This document shows, one piece after another, positions 8,301-14,641 of a DNA stretch of 15,444 nucleotides. Positions within the stretch are counted from its first letter, which is position 1. Every line of letters begins with the position of its first letter. The position numbers were made by a program, and so were the translations under genes. The notes below the pieces were generated by a model. The model saw nothing but the letters and a program-made list of their open reading frames with translations, did not search any database and had not been told where the DNA came from. This DNA is from Spirosoma fluviale (GTDB taxonomy: Bacteria > Bacteroidota > Bacteroidia > Cytophagales > Spirosomataceae), in assembly GCA_945906915.1 (NCBI GenBank), contig CAMDSI010000032.1, positions 1-15,444 of the forward strand, read 5' to 3'.

Positions 8301-9766
8301 CTAACCGTTTGAGCCATCGGCCTAAACATCTTTCCTTCGATGCCCCCTAAGGCCATAATAGGTAAGTAAACGATCAATATGATGATGACGCCGAAGGCAG
8401 CAGAGCCGAAAATGGCTTTGGCAGAAATACCCACTTCCTCATCCATCGCCTGCTGACTTAATTCCTCACCCTTTCGATGGCTATGGAGCCGGTGAATGAT
8501 GGACTCCACGATGATGACGGCACCGTCCACAATCAGGCCAAAGTCAATCGCCCCCAAACTCATCAGGTTCGCCGACACTCCGAAAATGTGCATCATCGCA
8601 AAGGCAAACAAAAGACAAAGTGGAATCACCGAAGCCACAATCAAACCAGCGCGCCAATTTCCCAGCAATAAAATCAGGATAAACACGACGATTAATCCTC
8701 CTTCGATCAAATTCTTTTCTACCGTATTAATGGCTCGACCGATCAAAACGCTACGATCTAAATAGGGCACAATGTGAATTCCTTGCGGTAATGTTTTGCC
8801 GATGATTTCCATTTGAACTTTAACATCCTGCACGACTTGATTCGCGTTTGCTCCCTTTAAAAGTAACATGACGCCACCCACTGCTTCGCCCTCTCCGTTT
8901 CGGGTCATGGCGCCATAGCGAACTGCCTTCCCAAAACCCACTTTCGCCACATCCTTCACCAGAATAGGGAGACCGGCTTCGCCTCTTTGGGTAACTACGG
9001 TATTTTCAATCTCCTCTAAGGACGTTAGCATCCCCTCTGAACGAATGAAATAGGCATCCGTCCCCTTCTCTAAATAGCTACCTCCCGAATTCGAATTATT
9101 GATTTGAATGGCCTTGAAAACATCGTTCACGCTCACATTCATTGCCCGTAAACGCTCCGGATCCACAGCGACCTCATATTGCTTCACATTACCCCCGAAT
9201 GAGCTGACTTCCACCACGCCTTTGATACCCAAAAGCTGGCGTTTAATCAACCAATCCTGGTAGGTCCGTAAATCTGCGAGAGAATATTGATCCTTAAATG
9301 CTTTATCTACTTCCAAGGTATATTGGAAGAATTCCCCCAATCCGGTCGTAATAGGCGCCATTTCAGGCACTCCAGCGCCTTGTAATAAATAAGGTTCCGC
9401 CGACTTTAACTTTTCTGCGACCTGTTGCCGGGTCACTTCCGTAGCCACCTCGTCTTCGAAAACGACGGTGATAATGGATAAACCCATCCGAGAAATCGAG
9501 CGGATATCTTTTACATTCGGGATGGTCCGTAAGGAGATTTCCAGCGGATACGTAATGAATTTTTCGACCTCCGAAGTAGCCAGCGCTGGGGATTGTGTAA
9601 TCACCTGCACTTGGTTCGAGGTAATGTCTGGCAGGGCATCGATGGGCAATTTGCTCAGCGAATATCCTCCCCAAAAAATCAGTCCCAAGACTAAAAGCCC
9701 GACCACTAATTTATTGCGTATACTAAAACTTATAATGGAATTAATCATGATGTTAAAATTAAGCAT
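5357..9766 (-). CDS. czcA: Heavy-metal RND efflux pump fused to a TolC-like outer-membrane factor
   Basis: A 1469-residue fusion. Residues 1 to about 1040 are a complete HME-RND proton-driven pump. It has a first membrane span at about 20-37, a large periplasmic domain, spans from about 351, the second half with its first span near 546-564, and last spans ending at about 1037. Span 4 carries the heavy-metal signature IDFGLIVDGAVIIVES with Asp408, Asp414 and Glu421. The porter region holds the CzcA-like TDPM (626-629). Residues from about 1095 to 1469 are an OEP/TolC-type outer-membrane factor with long coiled-coil helices (for example RAATIKFQQGETNRLELMAA and AEAAVAKYRASLAYY). Between them lie a signal-peptide-like segment and a repeat linker. 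ATG 9746-9748 (MINSIISF) is an alternative start. The metal is unknown (Co/Zn/Cd/Ni or Cu/Ag). I recall similar fusions in other Bacteroidota. Confidence 0.95.
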   Translation of the reverse strand: MLNFNIMINSIISFSIRNKLVVGLLVLGLIFWGGYSLSKLPIDALPDITSNQVQVITQSPALATSEVEKFITYPLEISLRTIPNVKDIRSISRMGLSIITVVFEDEVATEVTRQQVAEKLKSAEPYLLQGAGVPEMAPITTGLGEFFQYTLEVDKAFKDQYSLADLRTYQDWLIKRQLLGIKGVVEVSSFGGNVKQYEVAVDPERLRAMNVSVNDVFKAIQINNSNSGGSYLEKGTDAYFIRSEGMLTSLEEIENTVVTQRGEAGLPILVKDVAKVGFGKAVRYGAMTRNGEGEAVGGVMLLLKGANANQVVQDVKVQMEIIGKTLPQGIHIVPYLDRSVLIGRAINTVEKNLIEGGLIVVFILILLLGNWRAGLIVASVIPLCLLFAFAMMHIFGVSANLMSLGAIDFGLIVDGAVIIVESIIHRLHSHRKGEELSQQAMDEEVGISAKAIFGSAAFGVIIILIVYLPIMALGGIEGKMFRPMAQTVSFAIFGALILSLTYVPMMSALFLNKKISHELTIADRIMGFLYRGYQPIINWALKQRKSVIIGAFGLFVASGALFMTLGGEFIPELNEGDFAVETLLPTNASLSQSIKVNTAAQAMLMKKFPSEIKQVVSRIGASEIPTDPMGINSCDLIIQLKDPSEWKNAETMEELELKMDKALDVFPEVNFEFTQPIQMRFNELIAGVKSDIAVKIFGEDLQELFSHATEASRYIRQIDGVGDIKVQQIDGIPQLVVKYNRVKMAQYGLNVNEVNSAIKMTFAGETAGIVMEGEKRFDLVVRMDSVHRQDIQNLRELYIDLPSGSQIPLQEVADVSYENAPLEISRDNTHRRITIGINVRGRDVESVVADIQKVMKNKITLPAGYYVTYGGTFENLQAAKSRLALVVPIALALIFVLLFFTFQSFLEAAIIYLAIPLSAIGGVVALWLRGMPFSVSAGIGFIALFGVAVLNGIVLLSYFKQLAEEGLGVEERLKKGLELRFRPVIMTAAVASLGFLPMALSHSPGAEVQHPLATVVIGGLITATFLTLVVIPVVYSIVMGRREKMLKAKGLGMIVLFILMSFSSFAVTKPEATKSRSDDPLTKTQSTKSQSDDPRLSLKTCLTLASTRNALLATGIADVKTSEAFINSGKELPKSTIDAQYGKTQTSSSQDYTLMASQSIPWPTLLRAQVKALTSAKVMSEKRLKITQNLVASSVKFYYYQILAQQKNLAFLQAQDSLYTQMKRAATIKFQQGETNRLELMAAETRLREFQQKRIALEADQKTAYQNLAYWINEPGEFEIEGKESLTMESSAAGLDLSKNPTIELLSEQVEHGKLLTAVERERLKPDLRFGITSQSIEKVGGQNFVQAGLAIPIFMKGQKAKIASAKLQEEAFVSQKIQTESAIQTDYKNAEAAVAKYRASLAYYTSTAIPQAALLEKTALKSYQQGEIEYVEMLQNTQQAWQIRESYIQEVNAYNQAIITRQTIIGNE
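6486..6569. repeat. Two-copy 42-bp tandem repeat inside the pump gene
   Basis: Copies at 6486-6527 and 6528-6569 are the same length and identical at 34 of 42 positions. Both begin GGGTCGTC and contain GACTTAGTCG and CTTAGTCA. The unit is 14 codons, so the reading frame is kept. In the protein it gives VTKPEATKSRSDDP (1067-1080) and LTKTQSTKSQSDDP (1081-1094). Each copy contains a perfect 5-bp hairpin with a 3-base loop: GTCGC-TCT-GCGAC at 6491-6503 and GTCAC-TTC-GTGAC at 6533-6545. The stems differ by one compensated base pair. It lies exactly in the linker between the pump and outer-membrane-factor domains. Confidence 0.9.
6569..6634 (-). other. Internal signal-peptide-like segment at the fusion junction
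   Basis: Residues 1045-1066 of the fusion read MLKAKGLGMIVLFILM then SFSSFA. This is a basic n-region, a hydrophobic core of about 11 residues and an SSFA end suited to signal peptidase I. Just before it comes RREK, at the cytoplasmic end of the last pump span. The segment would let the C-terminal domain cross the membrane and might be cut after Ala1066. Two in-frame ATG codons, at 6632-6634 and 6608-6610, could be relics of the start of a formerly separate outer-membrane-factor gene. Confidence 0.6.
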
Positions 9767-9805
9767 TTACATGAACGGCTCATGCCGCGACCTGTAGGCG
9801 TAATT

Positions 9806-10189
9806 TTAAAATCGGGGAGGCGCGATTAAAACACGCTCCATAGAGAAATGGTAGTTATTTTCGTAGAATTCCGAGCGACGGCGCATAATAATCAGGCTAG
9901 CGGCGAACATAAAGAACAAGGAAGCAACTGGAAGCACAAAGCCCATCGCTCCAGAGAAATCAAAACTCGGTAAACTGGGGTGGCTTGTAGTTTTTGCATG
10001 CTTCGAATCAGCTGAATAATGCATCCAAAGGAAATCGGCAAAACTGAAACCTGCCGGAGCTTGCTTCTTGTGATCTTGAAAATGCTTCACTAATTCGCTC
10101 GCCTTAATGGCCTGCTCCATACCCACCTTGGGCAACAAGCCGCTGGCGAATAAAAGAACAAAAAGAACGTATGCAAGGACATTTTTCAT
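9806..10189 (-). CDS. Small His-rich membrane protein heading the metal-efflux operon
   Basis: A protein of 127 residues if started at ATG 10187-10189; an in-frame GTG at 10220-10222 would add 11 residues but spoil the signal-like N-terminus. A hydrophobic segment lies at 4-20 (LAYVLFVLLFASG) and a second at 82-102 (AMGFVLPVASLFFMFAASLI), followed by RRR. The loop between them holds five His: HFQDH at 36-40, SFADFLWMHY at 49-58 (His57), His64 and His70. It ends NYHFSMERVLIAPPRF. I recall similar small proteins with HFxEH and FLxxHY motifs beside CzcA/CusA genes in other Bacteroidota, but know of no assigned function. It ends 39 bases before the pump start and is probably co-transcribed. A periplasmic metal-binding or pump-accessory role is inference from the His pattern and the neighbours. 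Confidence 0.75.
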   Translation of the reverse strand: MKNVLAYVLFVLLFASGLLPKVGMEQAIKASELVKHFQDHKKQAPAGFSFADFLWMHYSADSKHAKTTSHPSLPSFDFSGAMGFVLPVASLFFMFAASLIIMRRRSEFYENNYHFSMERVLIAPPRF

Positions 10190-10193
10190 CCCC

Positions 10194-10201
10194 CAAATGT
10201 A
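10194..10201 (-). promoter_or_regulatory. Possible -7 box of the efflux operon promoter
   Basis: Read on the minus strand this is TACATTTG, an exact match to the Bacteroidota -7 consensus TAnnTTTG. It ends four bases before the ATG at 10189, so transcription would start almost at the start codon. No TTTG is seen at the usual -33 distance; a TTTTTG lies directly next to it. The match may be chance. Confidence 0.28.
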
Positions 10202-10203
10202 AC

Positions 10204-10219
10204 AAAAATTCGAATTTTT
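10204..10219. promoter_or_regulatory. 16-bp perfect palindrome between the efflux operon and dedA
   Basis: AAAAATTCGAATTTTT is a perfect 16-bp palindrome in the 83-base divergent gap (10190-10272). It lies 15 bases upstream of the efflux operon start and overlaps the region where RNA polymerase would bind. Two shorter palindromes follow in the same gap: TTAATATTAA at 10242-10251 and TAGGCCTA at 10261-10268. This fits an operator for a dimeric repressor or activator, for example of metal efflux. No regulator gene is present in the window. Confidence 0.4.
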
Positions 10220-10272
10220 CACCCATATTTATGTTTTCATTTTAATATTAAGATGGAATGTAGGCCTAAATC

Positions 10273-10890
10273 ATGGATGAAATAAATCTTTTGTGGCATC
10301 AGCTCACTGATTCTGAAACTATTATCCGATCCGGATTGATAGTAATTACCCTGATTGTTTTCGCTGAGAATGGCCTTTTCTTCGCGTTTTTCCTTCCTGG
10401 TGATTATTTATTGTTTTTGACGGGCGTTTTTGGCGGCACCGGAGTGCTGAAAGAGCCTTTAAGCACCTTATTATTAAGTATTTTTGGGGCTGCAGTCATC
10501 GGTTCACTGGTGGGTTATTTAAGCGGGCGGTTTTTCGGAAAATCGCTAATGAACAGACCAGATGGCTGGTATTACAAGAAAAAACACTTGGATTCGACTC
10601 GGGAATTTTTCGATAAATACGGTTTTATGGCGCTAGTAATTAGTCGCTTTTTACCCATCGTGCGCACGTTTACGCCCATTTTAGCTGGAATTAGCCACTT
10701 ATCTTGGTATAAATTTATCCTACTGAATCTAGTGGGAGCCGCTATGTGGGTAGGTATTCTGGTTACTGGAGGTTATTATTTAGGCCAAAATTTCCCCGGC
10801 ATCATCAACTACGTACAATACATCATTATATTCTTCCTTGGTATCACCACGTTTACGGTAATCAAGGGGTATATGAAATTGAAAAAATGA
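10273..10890 (+). CDS. DedA family membrane protein (VTT/SNARE-associated domain)
   Basis: A 205-residue integral membrane protein of the DedA family. Members have been shown to recycle undecaprenyl phosphate or to move other lipids across the membrane. The family marks are Glu32 in FAENGLFF, the re-entrant FLPGDYLLFLTG (40-51), GYLSGRFFGK (81-90), and SRFLPIVRTF with TPILAG (124-139), whose Arg125 and Arg131 are typically essential. Further spans lie at about 146-170 and 179-198. It starts the rightward operon, 83 bases from the divergent efflux operon, and its TGA overlaps the nuoA ATG (ATGA). The exact lipid substrate cannot be assigned. Its place before nuoA suggests co-transcription rather than shared function. 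Confidence 0.92.
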   Translation: MDEINLLWHQLTDSETIIRSGLIVITLIVFAENGLFFAFFLPGDYLLFLTGVFGGTGVLKEPLSTLLLSIFGAAVIGSLVGYLSGRFFGKSLMNRPDGWYYKKKHLDSTREFFDKYGFMALVISRFLPIVRTFTPILAGISHLSWYKFILLNLVGAAMWVGILVTGGYYLGQNFPGIINYVQYIIIFFLGITTFTVIKGYMKLKK

Positions 10891-11366
10891 TCGAACAATT
10901 TGGCTATGTCGCTGCCTATTTAGGTGCTGGGATTTTATTCCTAGGCTTGATTCTGACGCTTGCCCGATTCATCCGCCCTAATCGCCCCAATGTCGAGAAA
11001 AACAGCACCTACGAATCTGGTGAAGCACCCGTGGGAAATGCGAATATTCGTTTCAATCCACGCTTTTATGTGATTGCGCTGTTATTCGTATTATTTGAAA
11101 TTGAATTAGTTTTCCTATTTCCTACGGCTACTTTATTGAAGAATAAGGAACTTTCGGCGGCGGCGCCTGAATTCCCCCTCTATGCGCTGGTCGAGATTTT
11201 ATTATTCGTGGGAATTTTAGCTTTAGGACTTGCCTTTGCCTGGGTGAAAGGGTATTTGAATTGGGAAAAACCGGAGAGTTCGGCTGAGAAATTGAACGTT
11301 CCCATTCCTGACAGCGTTTACGATAGCATTAGAACAAAACATTCCGCGGCCAAAAATGTCTCATAA
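10887..11366 (+). CDS. nuoA: NADH-quinone oxidoreductase subunit A
   Basis: A 159-residue membrane subunit of respiratory complex I (Oxidored_q4 family). There are three spans, at about 9-29, 60-80 and 98-121. The conserved loop TYESGEAPVGNANIRF is at 41-56, followed by FYVIALLFVLFEIELVFLFP (60-79). Glu71 and Glu73 sit where the family keeps acidic residues near the quinone site. The start is ATG 10887-10889, overlapping the dedA stop by four bases; an earlier in-frame ATG at 10746 lies inside dedA and is rejected. The C-terminal tail from about 122 to 159 (GYLNWEKPESSAEK onward) makes it slightly longer than many homologues. No nuoB-N gene follows in the window, so it stands alone here. It overlaps bshC by 11 bases. 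Confidence 0.95.
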   Translation: MIEQFGYVAAYLGAGILFLGLILTLARFIRPNRPNVEKNSTYESGEAPVGNANIRFNPRFYVIALLFVLFEIELVFLFPTATLLKNKELSAAAPEFPLYALVEILLFVGILALGLAFAWVKGYLNWEKPESSAEKLNVPIPDSVYDSIRTKHSAAKNVS

Positions 11367-12828
11367 AAAGCATACTTTCTCTTCTTTGAACGCTTTTTCC
11401 AAACTGCTATTAGATTATCTAGCAGAAAAGCCGGCGTTACAGGAATTTTATGGGAATGGTCCTCAAATTGCAAAGTTCAAAGAGCAAATTTCAGATAAAA
11501 AAGGGTTTCCAGCTTCTTCGAGGGCGGTTTTGCAGACTGTTTTAACAGAGCAGTATGCCGCCATTGGGGCGGAGATGCCGGCGGTGGATTTGCGAGATGA
11601 GAATACCTTTACGGTGACCACGGGACATCAATTAAATATCTATACGGGGCCTCTTTATGTGATTTATAAATTAGTTTCGACGATTAATTTAGCGCGCGCT
11701 CTTCGTGCAGCATACCCTTCGCAAAGCTTTGTACCCGTATATTGGATGGCGACGGAGGACCATGATTTTAAGGAGATTAATCACTTCTTTGCGTTTGGGA
11801 CTAAATACGAATGGAATACTTCCCAAAAAGGGGCCGTAGGTCGGTTCAATCTCAGTGATTTTCCTAAGATTCCATTTAGAAATGAAATTTTCGATCAGGC
11901 TTATTCGGAGGGTAAAACCCTTTCTGAAGCAGTCCGAATCTATATGCATGCGCTTTTCGGAGCCGAAGGTTTAGTCTGTCTAGATGCGGATGATGCGCGA
12001 TTAAAGTCGATTTTCGCTCCTATCATGGAAGCAGATTTAAAACAGCAGGTGCACGAACCTATCGTGCGAGCGACGACAGAGAAATTAGAGGCCTTAGGCT
12101 ATAAAACACAGGTTTCGGCGCGTCCGGTGAACCTTTTTCGCCTAACTTCTAGCGATCGCGTCCGATTAGAAAAAGGGGATTCTGTCGAAATTACAGAAGC
12201 AAGCCCGAATGTCATCTTGCGCCCTTTGTACCAAGAAGTTATTTTACCAAACCTAGCCTACATAGGTGGACCAGCGGAGGTAGCCTATTGGCTGCAACTA
12301 AAAGGGCTATTCGATTTACACCAAATCCCGTTCCCTATTTTATTGCCGCGCAACTTTGCGATCGTGAAGACGCAAAAGCAGGCGGAGAAGGCGGAGAAAC
12401 TCGGTTTGAGTTTAGCGGATTTGTTTAAAAACGAACTCGCATTACGCCGCGATTTTGTGGCAAGACGCACATCACACAAACTTGATACGGATGGTGAGGC
12501 ACAAGCATTACAGCCCATATTAACTGAGCTAGCCGCCAGAGCAAAAGCCATCGATCCTACCTTAGAAGCAAGCGTTTTAGCCGAAGAGGCACGCTGGACC
12601 AAAGGTCTCGAGCGTTTAGCCAAGAAATTGAAGCGCGCGGAAGAGCGGAATCGGGGGGATGAGGTGAGACAGGTTTTGGCAATAAAGGACGCCCTATTTC
12701 CTATGGGAGAATGGCAAGAACGCCACACGAACTTCCTTGAATTCGCGAGCAATCATCCTGATTTTATACAAGAATTACTACAGACATTCGATCCATTACA
12801 CTTCGAATTCTACGAAATAACCCTATAA
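11356..12828 (+). CDS. bshC: Bacillithiol biosynthesis cysteine-adding enzyme BshC
   Basis: A 490-residue protein that should add cysteine to glucosaminyl-malate, the last step of bacillithiol synthesis. It has the family signatures in order: TTGHQLNIYTGPLYVIYKL (88-106), PVYWMATEDHDFKEINHF (127-144), SARPVNLFR (254-262), NVILRPLYQEVILPNLAYIG (285-304) with GPAEVAYWLQL after it, and FPILLPRNFAIV (326-337). A charged, coiled-coil-like region follows (about 340-445), then a closing FEFYEITL. The family is usually about 530-540 residues. This copy appears short between LFRLTSSDRVRLEK and SPNVILRP, where homologues carry an extra helical segment. It overlaps nuoA by 11 bases and shares one base with mnmH. 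The bshA and bshB genes are not in the window. Confidence 0.94.
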   Translation: MSHKKHTFSSLNAFSKLLLDYLAEKPALQEFYGNGPQIAKFKEQISDKKGFPASSRAVLQTVLTEQYAAIGAEMPAVDLRDENTFTVTTGHQLNIYTGPLYVIYKLVSTINLARALRAAYPSQSFVPVYWMATEDHDFKEINHFFAFGTKYEWNTSQKGAVGRFNLSDFPKIPFRNEIFDQAYSEGKTLSEAVRIYMHALFGAEGLVCLDADDARLKSIFAPIMEADLKQQVHEPIVRATTEKLEALGYKTQVSARPVNLFRLTSSDRVRLEKGDSVEITEASPNVILRPLYQEVILPNLAYIGGPAEVAYWLQLKGLFDLHQIPFPILLPRNFAIVKTQKQAEKAEKLGLSLADLFKNELALRRDFVARRTSHKLDTDGEAQALQPILTELAARAKAIDPTLEASVLAEEARWTKGLERLAKKLKRAEERNRGDEVRQVLAIKDALFPMGEWQERHTNFLEFASNHPDFIQELLQTFDPLHFEFYEITL

Positions 12829-13847
12829 TGCCCGAAAAACTTAGTCCGTCAGACTTCCTCGAAGCCGCAAAAATAATCCCGGTGCTCGATGTACGATCGC
12901 CTGGCGAATATACGCGGGCTCGAATTCCTGGAGCGATTTCATTCCCCATTTTTGACGATGAACAACGCGCGGCGGTGGGCACTTGTTATAAGCAGAAGGG
13001 AAAAGATCAGGCGATTGAATTAGGCTTAGAATATGTAGGACCTCAACTCGCTAGATGGGTAAAGAAAGCGAAAAAACTAGCCGTCGATAATACCGTGCTT
13101 GTTCATTGCTGGCGCGGAGGCATGCGGTCTGGCAGTATGGCCTGGCTTTTTGAGACGGCAGGATTACAGGTGAAAATTTTAGAGGGTGGATATAAGGCCT
13201 ATCGCAATGAGGTTTTGGCGATATTTGATCAGCCTATTCCCTTCCGCGTTTTAGGGGGGAAAACAGGCTCTGGGAAGACGGAAATCTTACATGAATTAGA
13301 AAAAAGAGGCCACCAGGTCTTGGATTTAGAGGGCTTGGCACACCACCGGGGTTCGGCTTTTGGACATTTAGGTCTAGAGGAACAGCCCACGAGTGAGCAT
13401 TTTGAGAATGAAGTGCACCGCGTTTTGCGCGGTTTTGATTATAAGCAAGAGATCTGGGTGGAGGATGAAAGTCGCCACATAGGCAAGGTATTCATGAGTG
13501 CGCCGCTGTATAATCAGCTCAGAGAGGCTCCCGTAGTGTTTTTAGACATTGAGCCGGTATACCGTTTGCCGCACTTGGTGGACGTGTATGCGTCGTATCC
13601 GAAGGAGGATTTAGCTACGGCTTTGGACAAAATAAAGAAACGCTTAGGCCTGGACCGCTACGCCATCGCGATGGAAGCACTGGACGCCGGGAATTTCAGT
13701 TTAGTCGCCGAAATCACCCTGCATTACTACGACAAGGCCTATATGTATGGCTTAGAGCAACGAAACGAATCACAAATTACGCGCATCGAGGTCCGCACCT
13801 TAGACCCGATCGAACAAACCGAATTACTTTTAACACATGCTTCCTAA
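12828..13847 (+). CDS. mnmH: tRNA 2-selenouridine/geranyl-2-thiouridine synthase
   Basis: A 339-residue MnmH (SelU/YbbB) protein. In E. coli it converts 2-thiouridine at the tRNA wobble position through a geranylated intermediate to 2-selenouridine, using selenophosphate. The N-terminal rhodanese domain (about 10-130) carries LDVRSPGEYTRARIPGAISF (20-39) and the active loop HCWRGGMRS (93-101) with catalytic Cys94. A P-loop follows: GGKTGSGKT at 143-151, then LEGLAHHRGSAFG (167-179). Next come VEDESRHIGK and the helical C-terminal region. It sits between bshC (1-base overlap) and cysE (11-base overlap), a sulfur/thiol setting. No selD (selenophosphate synthase) is in the window, so whether selenium is actually used here is open. 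Confidence 0.95.
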   Translation: MPEKLSPSDFLEAAKIIPVLDVRSPGEYTRARIPGAISFPIFDDEQRAAVGTCYKQKGKDQAIELGLEYVGPQLARWVKKAKKLAVDNTVLVHCWRGGMRSGSMAWLFETAGLQVKILEGGYKAYRNEVLAIFDQPIPFRVLGGKTGSGKTEILHELEKRGHQVLDLEGLAHHRGSAFGHLGLEEQPTSEHFENEVHRVLRGFDYKQEIWVEDESRHIGKVFMSAPLYNQLREAPVVFLDIEPVYRLPHLVDVYASYPKEDLATALDKIKKRLGLDRYAIAMEALDAGNFSLVAEITLHYYDKAYMYGLEQRNESQITRIEVRTLDPIEQTELLLTHAS

Positions 13848-14640
13848 GAAATTTTTAGATCACTTATTAACGCAACATCAGCAGACGCCTCCATTTCCGG
13901 CGACCTCTGACATCAAGAAGCTATTTACGAAAATCGTGTTGACGCTTTTCCCGGAACAAACGCTCAAGCATTTTTCTAAACCGGAAGAATTAAAAGCCGT
14001 TTGGGAAAGCATCGAAAATGGATTAGAAAGCTTATTGCATTCGATGAAAGAGCAGCTTACGGAAGATCCTGCAGTCATTTCTCATCGCTTTTTAGGCCAA
14101 ATTCCAGCCATCTATGACCTGTTGCAAACGGACGTGGAAGCGATGGTGGCGGGCGATCCGGCAGCGACCACTTCCTATGAGGTGATTCGTACCTATCCGG
14201 GCTTTTATGCTTTGGCCTTTTACCGCTTAGCGCACGGATTGCACCAGGAGAAAGTGCCGTTGATTCCGCGGATTTTGACAGAATATGCGCATTCCAAAAC
14301 AGGCATCGATATCCACCCCGGCGCCAGCATCGGTCGCTATTTCTTTATGGACCACGGCACCGGAATCGTGATTGGGGAAACTACCGTCATCGGCGAACGC
14401 GTCAAAATCTACCAAGGCGTCACCTTAGGAGCCCTTTCTGTCGATAAATCGATGGCCTCCACGAAGCGCCACCCGACCATCGAAGACGGCGTAGTCATCT
14501 ACTCTGGAGCCACCATTTTAGGCGGCGAAACGGTCGTAGGAAAAGACTCGATTATAGGCGGAAACGTCTGGTTAACGCGCAGCGTTGCCCCTAACACGAA
14601 GATTTACCACCAAGAGAACGTCAAAGTTATCCAAGATTAA
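13837..14640 (+). CDS. cysE: Serine O-acetyltransferase
   Basis: A 267-residue enzyme that acetylates serine with acetyl-CoA to give O-acetylserine, the first committed step of cysteine synthesis. The N-terminal half is helical (about 1-150). The left-handed beta-helix follows, with hexapeptide turns from HSKTGIDIHPGASIG (152-166) through DHGTGIVIGETTVIGE and IYQGVTLGAL to GGNVWLTRSV. Asp158 and His173 have the same 15-residue spacing as the catalytic Asp and His of the E. coli enzyme. The C-terminus ends VKVIQD, without the terminal Ile that docks CysE into CysK in enteric bacteria. It starts within mnmH (11-base overlap), and cysM begins one base after its stop. Confidence 0.95.
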   Translation: MLPKKFLDHLLTQHQQTPPFPATSDIKKLFTKIVLTLFPEQTLKHFSKPEELKAVWESIENGLESLLHSMKEQLTEDPAVISHRFLGQIPAIYDLLQTDVEAMVAGDPAATTSYEVIRTYPGFYALAFYRLAHGLHQEKVPLIPRILTEYAHSKTGIDIHPGASIGRYFFMDHGTGIVIGETTVIGERVKIYQGVTLGALSVDKSMASTKRHPTIEDGVVIYSGATILGGETVVGKDSIIGGNVWLTRSVAPNTKIYHQENVKVIQD

Positions 14641-14641
14641 T

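Noticed and set aside
9363..9674. Minus-strand frame of 103 codons within the pump gene
   Set aside because: It is a frame-shifted shadow of the N-terminal pump region; the pump frame shows unmistakable RND motifs there.
9776..9787. Small hairpin CGGC-TCAT-GCCG upstream of the pump start
   Set aside because: A 4-bp stem is too short to support a regulatory claim, and there is no companion signal.
10746..11366. Longer nuoA reading frame starting at 10746
   Set aside because: The extra 47 residues lie inside dedA, are not membrane-like and do not resemble NuoA. The ATG at 10887 gives the normal N-terminus and a typical ATGA overlap.
12285..12752. Minus-strand open frame of 155 codons
   Set aside because: It lies wholly inside bshC on the other strand. 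Its Ser/Cys-rich translation has no recognisable domain, so it is a shadow of the coding strand.
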